A DNA stretch of 64,000 nucleotides from Rhizobium sp. ACO-34A (lineage in GTDB: Bacteria; Pseudomonadota; Alphaproteobacteria; Rhizobiales; Rhizobiaceae). The stretch lies in NCBI GenBank assembly GCA_002600635.1, contig CP021372.1, positions 196,001 through 260,000 of the forward strand, written 5' to 3'. The notes under the pieces were generated by a model, which had not been told where the DNA came from, made no database searches, and saw only the letters and a list, made by a program, of their open reading frames with translations. Made by a program: the position numbers and the translations under genes. Below are positions 53,192 through 62,029 of this stretch, in pieces (position 1 is the first letter of the stretch; each line of letters opens with the position of its first letter).

Positions 53192-54250
53192 TCAGGGGGC
53201 AGCCTTCACCGCGTTCCAGACTTCCAGATACTTGTCGAGGCGCTTCGGCTGCTGCCACATGACGAGGCTCTTCACGAACTCGACGTTGTCAACCTGCCGG
53301 TCCTTCTTCATCTGGTCGTCCATGCAACCAGCAACGGTTTTCGGATTGACCGGGAAGTAGCCGGTGGATTCGGCGATGCCGCACTGGCCGTCAGCCGATT
53401 CCATGAAGGACATGAACTTGTAGGCGCAGTCCTCGTTGGGGGTGTCCTTCACCAGCATCATCGAGTCCATCCAGCCTTCGGCCTTTTCCTTCGGCGTGAA
53501 TTCGACGACCTCGAAACCCTTCTTCAGGTTGTTGACGTCCTTGCTGGTCAGGCCGGTCCAGGCGTTGGAGACGAAGACTTCCTGATTTGCCATCAGTTCC
53601 GTCAGTTCGCCGGCCGAGGCCCAGTATTTGCGCACCAGCGGCTTCTGTTCGATAAGCTTGGCCTTGACGGTTTCCAGCTCCTCGTCGGTCAGGTCGAAGA
53701 CGTTGTTGTAGCCGAGATAGCGGGCGGTCCAGTAGATCGCCGACTTGTCGTCCCACATCGAGATCTTGCCCTTGTTGGCGGGATCGAAGAGGACTCCGAT
53801 GGAATCGGGCGTGCCTGCGAACTTGTCCGGGCGATAGATCAGCGAGACTGAACCCCAGACCAGCGGAACGGCCCAGGTCGCGTCGTCAGCCACGACATCG
53901 CCGGACTTGGAGAATTCCGGATAGATGCTGTCGTGGCTCTCCACCTTGGCCGTATCGATCGGCTGGACGAAGCCGGCGAGCCGCATCATCGGCACGGTGT
54001 CGAGCGAGGGGGTAATGATGTCATAGACGCCGCCGCCGGCTGCGAGCTTGGCGGCGAAATCGTCGTTCGAGCCGACATAGGAGGCTGTCACCTTGCAGCC
54101 CGAAGCGGCTTCGAACTTCGAGATGAATTTTTCCGCCGTATATCCCTCCCAGGTCAGGATGTTCAGTTCGGCGGCAGAGGCTGCAAGCGCCTGCGACACA
54201 AGGCTGGCAGTCGTGATTGACAGGATGGTGAACTTGCTGAGTTTTCTCAT
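53192..54250 (-). CDS. Polyamine-type ABC transporter substrate-binding protein (PotD/PotF family)
   Basis: 352 aa with a signal peptide (MRKLSKFTILSITTASLVSQALAASA). The mature part opens LNILTWEGYTAEKFISKFEAASGCKVTASYVGSNDDFAAKL, and has GGVYDIITPSLDTVPMM, WGSVSLIYRPDKFAG and ISMWDDKSAIYWTARYLGYN, the PotD-type pattern. The start at 54250 has a GGGGA ribosome site; the longer open frame upstream overlaps the regulator gene and is rejected. It is the first structural gene of the operon and lies 28 bases after the broken regulator. Confidence 0.92.
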   Translation of the reverse strand: MRKLSKFTILSITTASLVSQALAASAAELNILTWEGYTAEKFISKFEAASGCKVTASYVGSNDDFAAKLAAGGGVYDIITPSLDTVPMMRLAGFVQPIDTAKVESHDSIYPEFSKSGDVVADDATWAVPLVWGSVSLIYRPDKFAGTPDSIGVLFDPANKGKISMWDDKSAIYWTARYLGYNNVFDLTDEELETVKAKLIEQKPLVRKYWASAGELTELMANQEVFVSNAWTGLTSKDVNNLKKGFEVVEFTPKEKAEGWMDSMMLVKDTPNEDCAYKFMSFMESADGQCGIAESTGYFPVNPKTVAGCMDDQMKKDRQVDNVEFVKSLVMWQQPKRLDKYLEVWNAVKAAP

Positions 54251-54278
54251 TCTTATTCCCCTTTGTTGGTTTTGACGT

Positions 54279-55690
54279 TCATCGTTTCCGTTTCGTCTTC
54301 CTGACGAGGGTGGCGATATCGATCCCGAGCGCCTTTGCGGCGCTTCTCTTGCTTCCATTTTCTGCGATGGATTTTTCCAGAACCCAGGTTTCGAACTCCT
54401 GGACCAGATCCTTGAAGCGGGTTGCGGAAGCCTCTTCGGGTTCCTGCATGGCGGCGGCTGCATGGCGGGATGCCGGCGCCCGCAAATCCGGCGCGGGCAT
54501 CGGTGCAACGAAGTGTTCCGCCCGCGCCACGTCGTCCGCGACTGCGGCCACCCGTTCCAGGATGTTGGCCATCTCCCGGACATTGCCGGGATAGGAATGT
54601 GCGCGCAGCTTGGCGAGAAATTCGGCGGACAGCCGGAGCTGGGGCTTTCGGCCAAGATTGAGGGTGCGAAGGTGATGTTCGATCAGGGCGTCGATCATGC
54701 CCGGCTGCTCTCTCAAGGGGGCAGGTCGAACGGCATGACGGCGATCCGATAATAGAGATCGCTGCGGAAAGCGCCGGCGGAGACCAGATCGAAAAGGTTC
54801 TCGTTCGTGGCGGCTATGATCCTGATGCGCGCCTGCCGTCGCTGCGCCGATCCCAGCCGGCTGAAGGTCTGGGTTTCAAGGAAAGCCACCAGCCGCGATT
54901 GGGCGGCGAGCGAGAGGTCGGTCACCTGATCGAGGAAGAGGATGCCGCCATCGGCCGCCTCGACATAACCGAGCTTGCCGCGGGTCGAGGTATCCATGGC
55001 CGATCCCGGTTCGATGCCGAACATCTCGGCGTCGAACTGCGTATCCGAAAGAAGCCCGCACCGGACATGCACGAAGGGAGCGGCGCCGGTCTCTCCGCCG
55101 TTTCCGATCAGCCGCGCGATTTCGCTCTTGCCGGTTCCGGTCTCGCCCGTCAGCAGCACGTTCGCACCGCGATCGAGCGCGGTTTCAGCTTGTCGGATAA
55201 TCCTGTCGATTTCCGGTGTCCTGACGAAGCTTACTCTCGCGACGCTGCCCGCTTCTGCTTCGAAGCGGAAGTTGTCCGAGCCTTCGTTGCGGGAGTGGCG
55301 GCCGGCCTCACGCATGGTCAGAAGAGCGCCATAGGCTCCACCGTCGGCGGTTCGCAGGATGCTGAGGGTGGCGATAACGCTGCGCTGCGAGTTCAGGGTT
55401 CCCGAGACCTCGATACGTTTCAACTGCTGCAGGGCTGTCGACAGTTTCTGGATAACGGGGCCGGCGGTCTTGGCGTGTTTCGCCAATTCTGAACCCACCA
55501 GATCGCCGCGGGCAAGGTTCAAGAGGAGTTCGAGCTTGCTGTTGACCAGCTTGATGCGGCCGTCCGCTTCGATGAGGGCGGCCCCATCCGGCAGTGCTTC
55601 GAGAAACGTTCCGAATTGCGGGTCGTCGATGAAGCCCGGGCGAAGGCGGCGATGGGAAAGACTGGAGACGTCGTTGGCGTAGAACTTCAT
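54279..55690 (-). pseudogene. NtrC-like regulator (PAS - AAA+ - Fis-type HTH) split by a frameshift
   Basis: Two overlapping frames make one regulator. The first part (54713-55690, 325 aa) has a PAS-like domain (LEALPDGAALIEADGRIKLVNSKLE), Walker A TGETGTGKSEIARL, Walker B GGILFLDQ and the sensor segment IIAATNENLFDLVSAGAFRSDLYYRIAVMPFDLPP, then a stop. The second (54279-54716) resumes with REQPGMIDALIEHHL, SYPGNVREMANILERV and a Fis helix-turn-helix GSKRSAAKALGIDIATL. The family sequence would read LPPLREQPGM; one C missing from the C5 run (plus-strand G5 at 54717-54721) restores it. The loop where sigma-54 activators carry GAFTGA reads GSAMDTSTRGKLG. It could be a real mutation, a sequencing error or slippage. 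Confidence 0.8.
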
Positions 55691-56841
55691 CACACGGCCT
55701 CCTCTGCGAGACGGCGGGTTCGCCGTTTCGTCTTTCGTCGGGCCGTGAGCACGTAGCGTCGGGTTTCGCCTTCCATCAATGCTGCGCGAAAGCGCCAGAT
55801 ATCACGGCTGTCATCGGCGGAGATCATGCCGAGATCCAGTTCGCTGTCGTCGTCAAGCGTCGCCTGTCTGAGCTTTTCGACCGCGTTCCGCGTTTCGATG
55901 AACCGCTGGATCGGGCGGCCGAGGATCTGTTCGGCGCTGCGCCCCCAAGCAGTTTCCGTGGCGGGATTGGCGGCCAGCACGATGCCGTCTTCCGACATCA
56001 CCAGAATGGGATCGGGTGTTGCACTCAGAATATCGAGCATCGTATCGGCGCGATCGGAGAGCTGCTGCTCGCGCTGAATATAGGGGCCGATATCGCGTGT
56101 CGTGCCCCAGAGGCGGATCAATAGTCCGTCCTTGATCGCCGCGCGGAAATCGTTCTCCACGATCATCTCGCTGCCGTCATGGCGGCGGTCGACGGCGGTG
56201 GCATGGTCGAGCCGGTAATTGGACCGGACCAGATCGCGGATCATCTGGCGGTTGATATCGGTGTCGGGGAAATAGCGCGACACGGGCTGGGTGTTGAAGT
56301 CGAGGCCTTCCGGCACCCGGTAGAGCCTTGCCATCGCCTCGTTGCAGGCGCGCCAGCGGCTCTGGTTGGAGAATATCCGTCCGACGATCTCTTCCTCCGC
56401 AAGAGAGATGTCCACCGGCTCCAGAAAGTCGATGCACCAGCAGGCTTCGGTGGCGGCGCCGATCATCTGGGAGAGGATTTCGACGCGCTCGACCAGTTCC
56501 GGGCTGATGTCGAGGACGCTCGGGGACAGAACCTGCTTGATCACCGCAAGACCCCGTGATGCGTCGCGGACGGCGCTCGCCACCATCGGGATTTCGCTGT
56601 AGCGCGGCGAGTTCACCCAGACGGGGAAGCTTGCCTCGGCGGTCTGTTCACCCCGGGCGATGGCCCTCAGAAGCTGCGCGGAGGTACTGCTGTAGACGCG
56701 TTCGAGCGTCAGGTTGCCGGTCGCTTCGATGCCGAGCTCGCGAGCCTCGAAGTCGTTGATCGCGGAGATATGCCCGTCCCCATCGATCCAATCGATCATG
56801 AGGGTGTCGAACTCGGAAATGGACAGCGTCGATTTGGTCAT
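55690..56841 (-). CDS. PAS-domain sensor protein
   Basis: 383 aa cytoplasmic protein of three PAS-like domains and no kinase or HTH. Domain one is about 8-115 (FDTLMIDWIDGDGHISAINDFEARELG). Domain two, about 130-255, has IFSNQSRWRACNEAMARLYRVPEGLDF and LIRLWGTTRDI. Domain three, about 265-370, has MLDILSATPDPILVMSEDGIVLAANPATETAWGRSAEQILGRPIQRFI. A basic tail RRKTKRRTRRLAEEAV ends it. ATG at 56841 has AGGA seven bases upstream. Its stop overlaps the regulator start by one base (TGATG), so sensor and regulator probably work together and control the adjacent polyamine operon. Confidence 0.85.
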   Translation of the reverse strand: MTKSTLSISEFDTLMIDWIDGDGHISAINDFEARELGIEATGNLTLERVYSSTSAQLLRAIARGEQTAEASFPVWVNSPRYSEIPMVASAVRDASRGLAVIKQVLSPSVLDISPELVERVEILSQMIGAATEACWCIDFLEPVDISLAEEEIVGRIFSNQSRWRACNEAMARLYRVPEGLDFNTQPVSRYFPDTDINRQMIRDLVRSNYRLDHATAVDRRHDGSEMIVENDFRAAIKDGLLIRLWGTTRDIGPYIQREQQLSDRADTMLDILSATPDPILVMSEDGIVLAANPATETAWGRSAEQILGRPIQRFIETRNAVEKLRQATLDDDSELDLGMISADDSRDIWRFRAALMEGETRRYVLTARRKTKRRTRRLAEEAV

Positions 56842-56985
56842 TGTGTGGTCCTGCTGTTGAAGGATTGCCTCCTTCCGACAGCGACTGGCTGCGATAACGC
56901 AGCAATCCAGCCACAAGAGGAAATTGGCGCAATCCGGAAACCTGAAGCGCGGCTCAAAAAAGAGTCGAAGAAAGGAATAATATGC

Positions 56986-57020
56986 AAATACGCATCGTTT
57001 TGCTGCGGTATTGCGTATTT
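56986..57020. promoter_or_regulatory. Operator-like inverted repeat upstream of the PAS gene
   Basis: AAATACGCA (56986-56994) and TGCGTATTT (57012-57020), nine-base perfect arms with a 17-base spacer, lie about 145 bases before the PAS start. The left arm is also part of ATGCAAATACGCAT, a small dyad by itself. It could be the binding site of the adjacent regulator. Confidence 0.45.
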
Positions 57021-57269
57021 CTTGATGATCGCGGAGGCGATATTTCGCATTTTCGGTTGGGAGCTCGCGGAACACGGAGGTGGTCTCCGGTTCGTTATCA
57101 AGAGCTTCGCCGTTGACGCAGATTGCTGCAGAAGTCTGTCTGACTTGATTTCCGGCTCTCTTGGAGGCTGAGAATGGGGAGCGGCCGCTTTCGAAATGCG
57201 GGGCGACGACCCTATGAACCTGGCTTCTGGTGCCGGTTGCTCGCTTTCTGGCCCTGGTATTCAGTAGCA

Positions 57270-57297
57270 ATCAGCCGACGTGAAAGGGCCGGCTGAT
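57270..57297 (-). terminator. Hairpin downstream of the small cupin gene
   Basis: ATCAGCCG (57270-57277) and CGGCTGAT (57290-57297) form an eight-base stem, 80 bases past the cupin stop on the minus strand. There is no strong T tract after it. Confidence 0.4.
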
Positions 57298-57376
57298 CCG
57301 GGTTTGTTGTGGTCTCTCGATCTCGGTGCCCAAGGCACGATTCCGTCTAGCAGAGAGGTCGCCCGGATTGACGCAA

Positions 57377-57736
57377 TTACACGCCTTCGTCGATCATGGT
57401 GTAGATCTTCCGGGTTTGCTCGTGAATGGTCCACTCGCCCCGCCAGCCGATCGGCAGCACGAACATTTCTCCAGCGCCGATCTTTTGCTCGGTGCCGTCG
57501 CCATTATGCAGGGTCACACTGCCGGACAGCAGATGGCAGATTTCGGAGTTCTTGCTGCGATCGGCGGTGAAGCGGCCGGGCGTGCATTCCCAGATGCCGG
57601 TTTCCAGCTTGCCGTTCGGGCTGGTCCAGAGCACGACGGCAGCCTCCTGCTGGTCTCCCTCGATCGAGGTGGGTTTCGGCTCAAAGGCCCCGATGTCGAG
57701 ACTGAGAAGGTCGCCGAAATTCTCGAAACTGATCAT
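57377..57736 (-). CDS. Small cupin protein (cupin_3 / DUF861 type), second copy
   Basis: 119 aa. GIWECTPGRFTADRSKNSEICHLLSGSVTLHNGDG and GAGEMFVLPIGWRGEWTIHEQTRKIYTMID follow the same pattern as the cupin at 43708-44061. ATG at 57736 has an AAAGGA site; the longer open frame belongs to the shadow of the oxidase gene. It ends the six-gene operon of transporter, amine oxidase and cupin. In both places such a cupin sits behind an amine-oxidase gene, which argues for a shared accessory role. Confidence 0.87.
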   Translation of the reverse strand: MISFENFGDLLSLDIGAFEPKPTSIEGDQQEAAVVLWTSPNGKLETGIWECTPGRFTADRSKNSEICHLLSGSVTLHNGDGTEQKIGAGEMFVLPIGWRGEWTIHEQTRKIYTMIDEGV

Positions 57737-57756
57737 GAAATTATCCTTTGCAAGGC

Positions 57757-59142
57757 TCAGTGGCCGGTAATGCTGTCGGCGATGGCCGCGAGCTTGGAGG
57801 TGTGTGGCAGGCCGGCGAACTCGCGTTTGTCGGCCATGCTGTAGAGTTGGTACATGGAATGTACGCCAAGCCAGCGAAATGGCTCCGGCTCCCATTCGCG
57901 TACGGTCCGGTTGACCCAGGGAAGGCCGGTCAGCTCGGTGTCGCGGTTCAGGATCAGGTCGGAAAGTGTGCGACCGGCAAGGTTGGAGCTGGAGACGCCG
58001 AGACCGACATAGCCGCCCGCCCAGCCGATACCGGTGGAGCGATCGAAGCCAGCCGTCGTGCACCAGTCGCGCGGCACGCCGAGCACGCCGCACCAGGCAT
58101 GGTCGATCTTCAGCGATTTGGTCTGGGGCAGGAGGCGGGTCAGGATGCCGTAAAGCTGGTCGATGGTCGCCTGCTGCGTCTGGCCGTTGACATCCGTCTT
58201 CGAGCCGTAACGGTAGGGCACGCCGCGTCCACCCATGGTGATGCGGCCTTCCCGGGTGCGCTGGGCGTAGCAATAGGCATGCGCCGCGTCTCCGAGCAGT
58301 TCATGTCCCTCCCAGCCGATTTCGCGCCAGAGATCTTCCGGCACGGGTTCCGTGACGATCTGTGCGCTGTTCAGCGCCAGCCATGTACGCTCGAAACCGG
58401 GCAGGCCCGCGGAAAAGCCTTCCGTCGCACGGATGATGACGGGGGCACGCACCGTACCACGGTCGGTCTCGACGCGGCCCTTTTCGAAGCGGGTGACGGT
58501 CGTGCCTTCATAGATTGAGGCTCCCAGTTCCTCGACGACGCGGGCAAGACCGCGCACCAGCTTGGCCGGTTGTACCCGTGCCATTCCGCGGTAGGAAACA
58601 GCACCTTGAACATTGGCGAGGCGAATACGCGCAGCAGCCTGTTCTGCGGACAGGAACTGTATGCGCTCCGGCGATACCTGCCAGTCGAGGGCATATTGGT
58701 ACTCTTCGCGTATCCGCTCCATCTGGGCCGCATTGGTGGCGGCGATGAGATTGTCGACGCGGATGAGATCGGCGTCGATGCCCTCTGCCTTGGTAACACG
58801 CTCGACTTCATCGACCGTACCAGCCATGGCGTTCTGCATATCGACGACAGCGCCGCGACCGGAGGTCTTTTCGTATTTTTCCCGCGACCAGCTGAAGCCG
58901 CCGGAAAGCCAGCCGCCATTGCGCCCGGAGGCGCCGAAGCCTGCGAATTCCCGTTCGACGATGACGACGTCGAGCGACGGATTGGTCTTCTTCAGGTAAT
59001 AGGCGGTCCACAAGCCGGTATAGCCCGCCCCGATGATGCACACGTCAGCCTCCCGATCGCCAGGCAGGGGAGGGCGCTTTTCCGGAATGCCGCCGATATC
59101 GGCATACCAGAAGGAGATGTTACCGTTGGTCTTGATATCCAT
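57757..59142 (-). CDS. FAD-dependent amine oxidase (gamma-glutamylputrescine oxidase PuuB-like)
   Basis: 461 aa. SFWYADIGG near the N-terminus, FAD motif VCIIGAGYTGLWTAYYLKK, EREFAGFGASGRNGGWLSGGFSW, ALNSAQIVTEPVPEDLW, ITMGGRGVPYRYGS, and WCGVLGVPRDWCTTAGFDRSTGIGWAGGYVGLGVSSSNLAGRTLSDLIL are PuuB/OrdL features. It oxidises a terminal or secondary amine to an aldehyde with hydrogen peroxide release. The ATPase gene of the polyamine-type transporter ends 16 bases upstream, so substrate import and oxidation are co-expressed. No PuuA-type glutamylating enzyme is present in the window. Confidence 0.9.
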   Translation of the reverse strand: MDIKTNGNISFWYADIGGIPEKRPPLPGDREADVCIIGAGYTGLWTAYYLKKTNPSLDVVIVEREFAGFGASGRNGGWLSGGFSWSREKYEKTSGRGAVVDMQNAMAGTVDEVERVTKAEGIDADLIRVDNLIAATNAAQMERIREEYQYALDWQVSPERIQFLSAEQAAARIRLANVQGAVSYRGMARVQPAKLVRGLARVVEELGASIYEGTTVTRFEKGRVETDRGTVRAPVIIRATEGFSAGLPGFERTWLALNSAQIVTEPVPEDLWREIGWEGHELLGDAAHAYCYAQRTREGRITMGGRGVPYRYGSKTDVNGQTQQATIDQLYGILTRLLPQTKSLKIDHAWCGVLGVPRDWCTTAGFDRSTGIGWAGGYVGLGVSSSNLAGRTLSDLILNRDTELTGLPWVNRTVREWEPEPFRWLGVHSMYQLYSMADKREFAGLPHTSKLAAIADSITGH

Positions 59143-59158
59143 GGGGATGCTTTCTGGT

Positions 59159-60274
59159 TCAGGTCAGCGTCACGTCGGCGCTGGCATCATCGGGCAGGAG
59201 AATGAGATCGGTGGGCAGGAAGGCGATGTCGACGGCATCGCCGATGGAAAAATCGGCCGCGCCGAGGGGGCAGCGAACGACAGCGATCGTCCCGTCTGCG
59301 AGCCGCACCTCGTACTTCGAGCCGGAACCCAGGTAAATAGCTTCGACGACACTGCCGGAAAGGCGGTTTTCGGTACCGCTGATTTCCATACCGGGTCGTT
59401 TCAGCGCTACGCGTTCCGGCCGAACAAGCATGACCGGGCGGACATCACCGGCAATCCGGCCATGGGCAACAATCCTTTGATCGCCGATGGCCATCACCGT
59501 ATTGCCGTCCGAAATCTCGGCCTTTCCACGCAGAACGGTGGATTCCCCGATGAACCGGCCGACGAAGAGCGTCGCAGGGCTGTCGTAGAGTTCACGGCCC
59601 GTGCCGATCTGCTCGATACGTCCGCCATTGAACACGGCGATGCGGTCGGAAAGCACCAGCGCTTCTTCCTGGTCGTGGGTAACGTAGACGAATGTGGTGC
59701 CGAGTTCACGGTGAATGCGCTTGATCTCGAGTTGCAGCCATTCGCGAAGCTTCTTGTCGAGTGCGCCGAGTGGCTCATCCATCAGGAGCAAAGGCGGATC
59801 GAAGACCAGTGCCCGAGCCAGCGCCACGCGCTGCTGCTGGCCGCCGGAAAGCTCGTTGGGATAGCGATGAGCGAAATCCGCCATCTTCACCATGTCGAGA
59901 GCCCGTTTTACACGGGCGTCGCGGTCCTTACCCTTGATCCCGCGAAGCGTCAGCGGATAGGCCACGTTCTTGCCGACCGTCATGTGCGGGAAGAGCGCAT
60001 AGTGCTGGAAGACGACGCCGATATTCCGTTTGTGAGAGGGGAGGCCGGTGACGCTCTTGCCGCCAATATCCAGAGCGCCGGAACTGATGTCCGTAAACCC
60101 GGCGATGAGGTTCAGCGTCGTCGTCTTGCCGGAGCCGGAGGGACCAAGCAGTGTCATGAACTCGCCGGGACGAATGTGAAGGTCGATGTCGTTCAAGGCG
60201 GTAAACGCGCCGTAGCGTTTCGTCGCCTTGCGGATTTCGATCGCGGCGCCGGCGGATTGTTGGGGTGCTGTCAT
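59159..60274 (-). CDS. Polyamine-type ABC transporter ATP-binding protein (PotA family), second copy
   Basis: 371 aa. Walker [10 protein letters not shown] near residue 44, [13 protein letters not shown], signature LSGGQQQR, Walker [13 protein letters not shown], and [14 protein letters not shown]; the C-terminal TOBE domain starts near residue 285. An AAGGA site lies eleven bases before the ATG, inside the end of the permease gene. It belongs to the operon running from the binding protein at 62030 to the cupin at 57377. Confidence 0.93.
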   Translation of the reverse strand: MTAPQQSAGAAIEIRKATKRYGAFTALNDIDLHIRPGEFMTLLGPSGSGKTTTLNLIAGFTDISSGALDIGGKSVTGLPSHKRNIGVVFQHYALFPHMTVGKNVAYPLTLRGIKGKDRDARVKRALDMVKMADFAHRYPNELSGGQQQRVALARALVFDPPLLLMDEPLGALDKKLREWLQLEIKRIHRELGTTFVYVTHDQEEALVLSDRIAVFNGGRIEQIGTGRELYDSPATLFVGRFIGESTVLRGKAEISDGNTVMAIGDQRIVAHGRIAGDVRPVMLVRPERVALKRPGMEISGTENRLSGSVVEAIYLGSGSKYEVRLADGTIAVVRCPLGAADFSIGDAVDIAFLPTDLILLPDDASADVTLT

Positions 60275-60276
60275 GG

Positions 60277-61062
60277 TCAGGTCCTTCCGCGGTGCATGCC
60301 GAACAGCAGGCCGGCGATGATGATGAGCGACGTTGCGAAAAACAGCAGCGTGCCAACGGCCGCGACGGTCGGGTCGGCATCGCGGGTGATAGAGGTGTAA
60401 ATCTGCACCGGCAGGGTTTTGAGATACGGGCTGGTGATGAAGAGTGCCACGATGATCTCGTCGAACGAGGTGATGAAGGCAAAGAGCGCGCCCGAAAGGA
60501 TGCCCGGCAGGATCAGCGGTAGCGTCACCGTGCGGAACACCGTCAGCCGCCCGGCTCCGAGGCTGGCGGCGGCGGTTTCAAGTCGCCGATCGAAGACTTC
60601 GAGGCTGGCCTGCACCGCGATCAGCACAAAGGGAATGGCAAGCATGGTATGCGCCAGCACGAAGCCGGTGACGGTGCCAACGAGATGGGCGTCGAGATAG
60701 ACCGCATAGATGCCGATTGCCAGGACGACACCGGGTACGACCATCGGCGTGATCAGGAGCGCACGCAACAATCCGCCGACGTGGGCGGCGGCTCTCGTGA
60801 TGCCGAAAGCGGCGAGCGTGCCGATCACGGTTGCCACTACCGCGACGATGAGTGCGATAACAAGCGAATTTGAAAAACTCGTCGTCCAGTCGGGATTGCG
60901 GAAGAAGTTTTCATACCACTGCCAGGAGAAACCGACCGGGGGAAAGGCGAGCGACTTGTTGCCGTTGAACGACATCGGGATCACGACCAGCGTCGGCGCA
61001 AGCAGCAGGACGGCGACGAGCAGGCAGAAAAGGCCGAGGAGGACGCGGGAAAAGGACGGCAT
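60277..61062 (-). CDS. Polyamine-type ABC transporter permease (PotC family), second copy
   Basis: 261 aa, six helices. LVVIPMSFNGNKSLAFPPVGFSWQWYENFFRNPDWTTSFSNSLVIALIV, VPGVVLAIGIYAVY, and the EAA loop RLETAAASLGAGRLTVFRTVTLPLILPGILSGALFAFITSFDEIIVALFI are typical of PotC. The ribosome site (GGGAGG) lies in the end of the preceding permease gene, which stops four bases before this start. Confidence 0.92.
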   Translation of the reverse strand: MPSFSRVLLGLFCLLVAVLLLAPTLVVIPMSFNGNKSLAFPPVGFSWQWYENFFRNPDWTTSFSNSLVIALIVAVVATVIGTLAAFGITRAAAHVGGLLRALLITPMVVPGVVLAIGIYAVYLDAHLVGTVTGFVLAHTMLAIPFVLIAVQASLEVFDRRLETAAASLGAGRLTVFRTVTLPLILPGILSGALFAFITSFDEIIVALFITSPYLKTLPVQIYTSITRDADPTVAAVGTLLFFATSLIIIAGLLFGMHRGRT

Positions 61063-61066
61063 CCGG

Positions 61067-61969
61067 TTACGCCTCCCTGCGCGAGGAGGTGTGCTTCTGG
61101 CGCATCAGCGGCGCGGCGATGGCGAGAAGCACGAAGGTCGCGATCAGAAGAACCACGCCCATGGCGCCGCCGCGGCCCCAGTTGAGAAGGCTCAGCACCT
61201 GGTTCTGCACAAGCGTGGAAAGCATGGTGCTGCGCGGTCCGCCAAGCAGGGCCGGGGTGATATAAAAGCCGAGCGACAGAATGAAGACGATGATGGCGCC
61301 CGCATAGACGCCGGGAAGCGACAGCGGTACATAGATCTGCAGGAATGCTCTCCATGGTTTTGCGCCAAGACTGCGGGCGGCCTGCAGGAGGCGCGTGTCT
61401 ATGCCTTTCATCACCGAATAGATCGGCAGGATCATGAAGGGGAGCAGCACCTGCGTCATGCCGATGATGACGCCGGGCAGGGTGCGGATCAGCTTGACCG
61501 GCGAAAGACCGAGGCTGCGCAGGAAGGAATTGATGACACCGGAATCCTGCAGCAGGATGACCCAGGCGAGCGTGCGCACCACTCCGCTCAGCCAGAAGGG
61601 CACGAGCACGCAGAGAATAAGCAAAAGACGAATGTTCTTGCCGACGATGGTCATGGCGTAGGCATAGGGGTAGGCGCAGATGAGGGAGACAAGCGTTACC
61701 CAGGCCGCGACGACAAAGGTTCGTTGCAGTACCGTGCGGTTTACCGTGGACTGGAAGAACCAGACGTAATTGTCGATACCCGGCGCAGGGTCGACGAAAG
61801 AGCGCCAGACAACGATGCTCAAGGGGTAGGCGAGGGCGACAACGAGCACCAGCACGGCCGGCGCCGCAAGCCAGATCGCGCCGCGTGGCCGGAAACGTGA
61901 AAGCAGGGGAGGCTGGTCGGGGCCGGTGGCAAGGCCGGTCCGCAAGCCTTCATCGGGCATGGCGGTCAT
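61067..61969 (-). CDS. Polyamine-type ABC transporter permease (PotB family), second copy
   Basis: 300 aa. A roughly 30-residue cytoplasmic tail precedes the first helix (WLAAPAVLVLVVALAYPLSIVVWRSF). The EAA loop is LLQAARSLGAKPWRAFLQIYVPLSLPGVYAGAIIVFILSLGFYITPALLGGPRSTML. The ATG at 61969 is preferred because GGGAG lies six bases before it, while the in-frame ATG at 61975 abuts that site. It pairs with the PotC-like permease downstream. Confidence 0.91.
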   Translation of the reverse strand: MTAMPDEGLRTGLATGPDQPPLLSRFRPRGAIWLAAPAVLVLVVALAYPLSIVVWRSFVDPAPGIDNYVWFFQSTVNRTVLQRTFVVAAWVTLVSLICAYPYAYAMTIVGKNIRLLLILCVLVPFWLSGVVRTLAWVILLQDSGVINSFLRSLGLSPVKLIRTLPGVIIGMTQVLLPFMILPIYSVMKGIDTRLLQAARSLGAKPWRAFLQIYVPLSLPGVYAGAIIVFILSLGFYITPALLGGPRSTMLSTLVQNQVLSLLNWGRGGAMGVVLLIATFVLLAIAAPLMRQKHTSSRREA

Positions 61970-61990
61970 GGACATCTCCCGTGTTGGAGA

Positions 61991-62014
61991 CAGGCCCGAC
62001 TGGTGCCGGGCCTG
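61991..62014 (-). terminator. Hairpin between binding-protein and permease genes
   Basis: CAGGCCCG (61991-61998), eight bases, CGGGCCTG (62007-62014). There is no T tract, so it is more likely an mRNA-stabilising hairpin or weak attenuator protecting the binding-protein message. Confidence 0.5.
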
Positions 62015-62029
62015 CGGTCAATCAGCGGC

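Larger units (their letters stand above)
56842..57376. promoter_or_regulatory. Promoter region of the PAS-regulator genes
   Basis: 535 bases upstream of the PAS gene and downstream of the small cupin gene, both minus strand. It contains an AT-rich stretch with an inverted repeat (56986-57020), a possible cupin terminator hairpin (57270-57297), and no credible gene. An open frame on the plus strand (56770-57171) overlaps the PAS start and lacks coding character. Confidence 0.5.

Noticed and set aside
53192..54655. Longer version of the PotD-like protein starting at 54655
   Set aside because: The extra 135 residues overlap the regulator coding sequence, are low-complexity arginine/serine/proline-rich, and a signal peptide begins at 54250.
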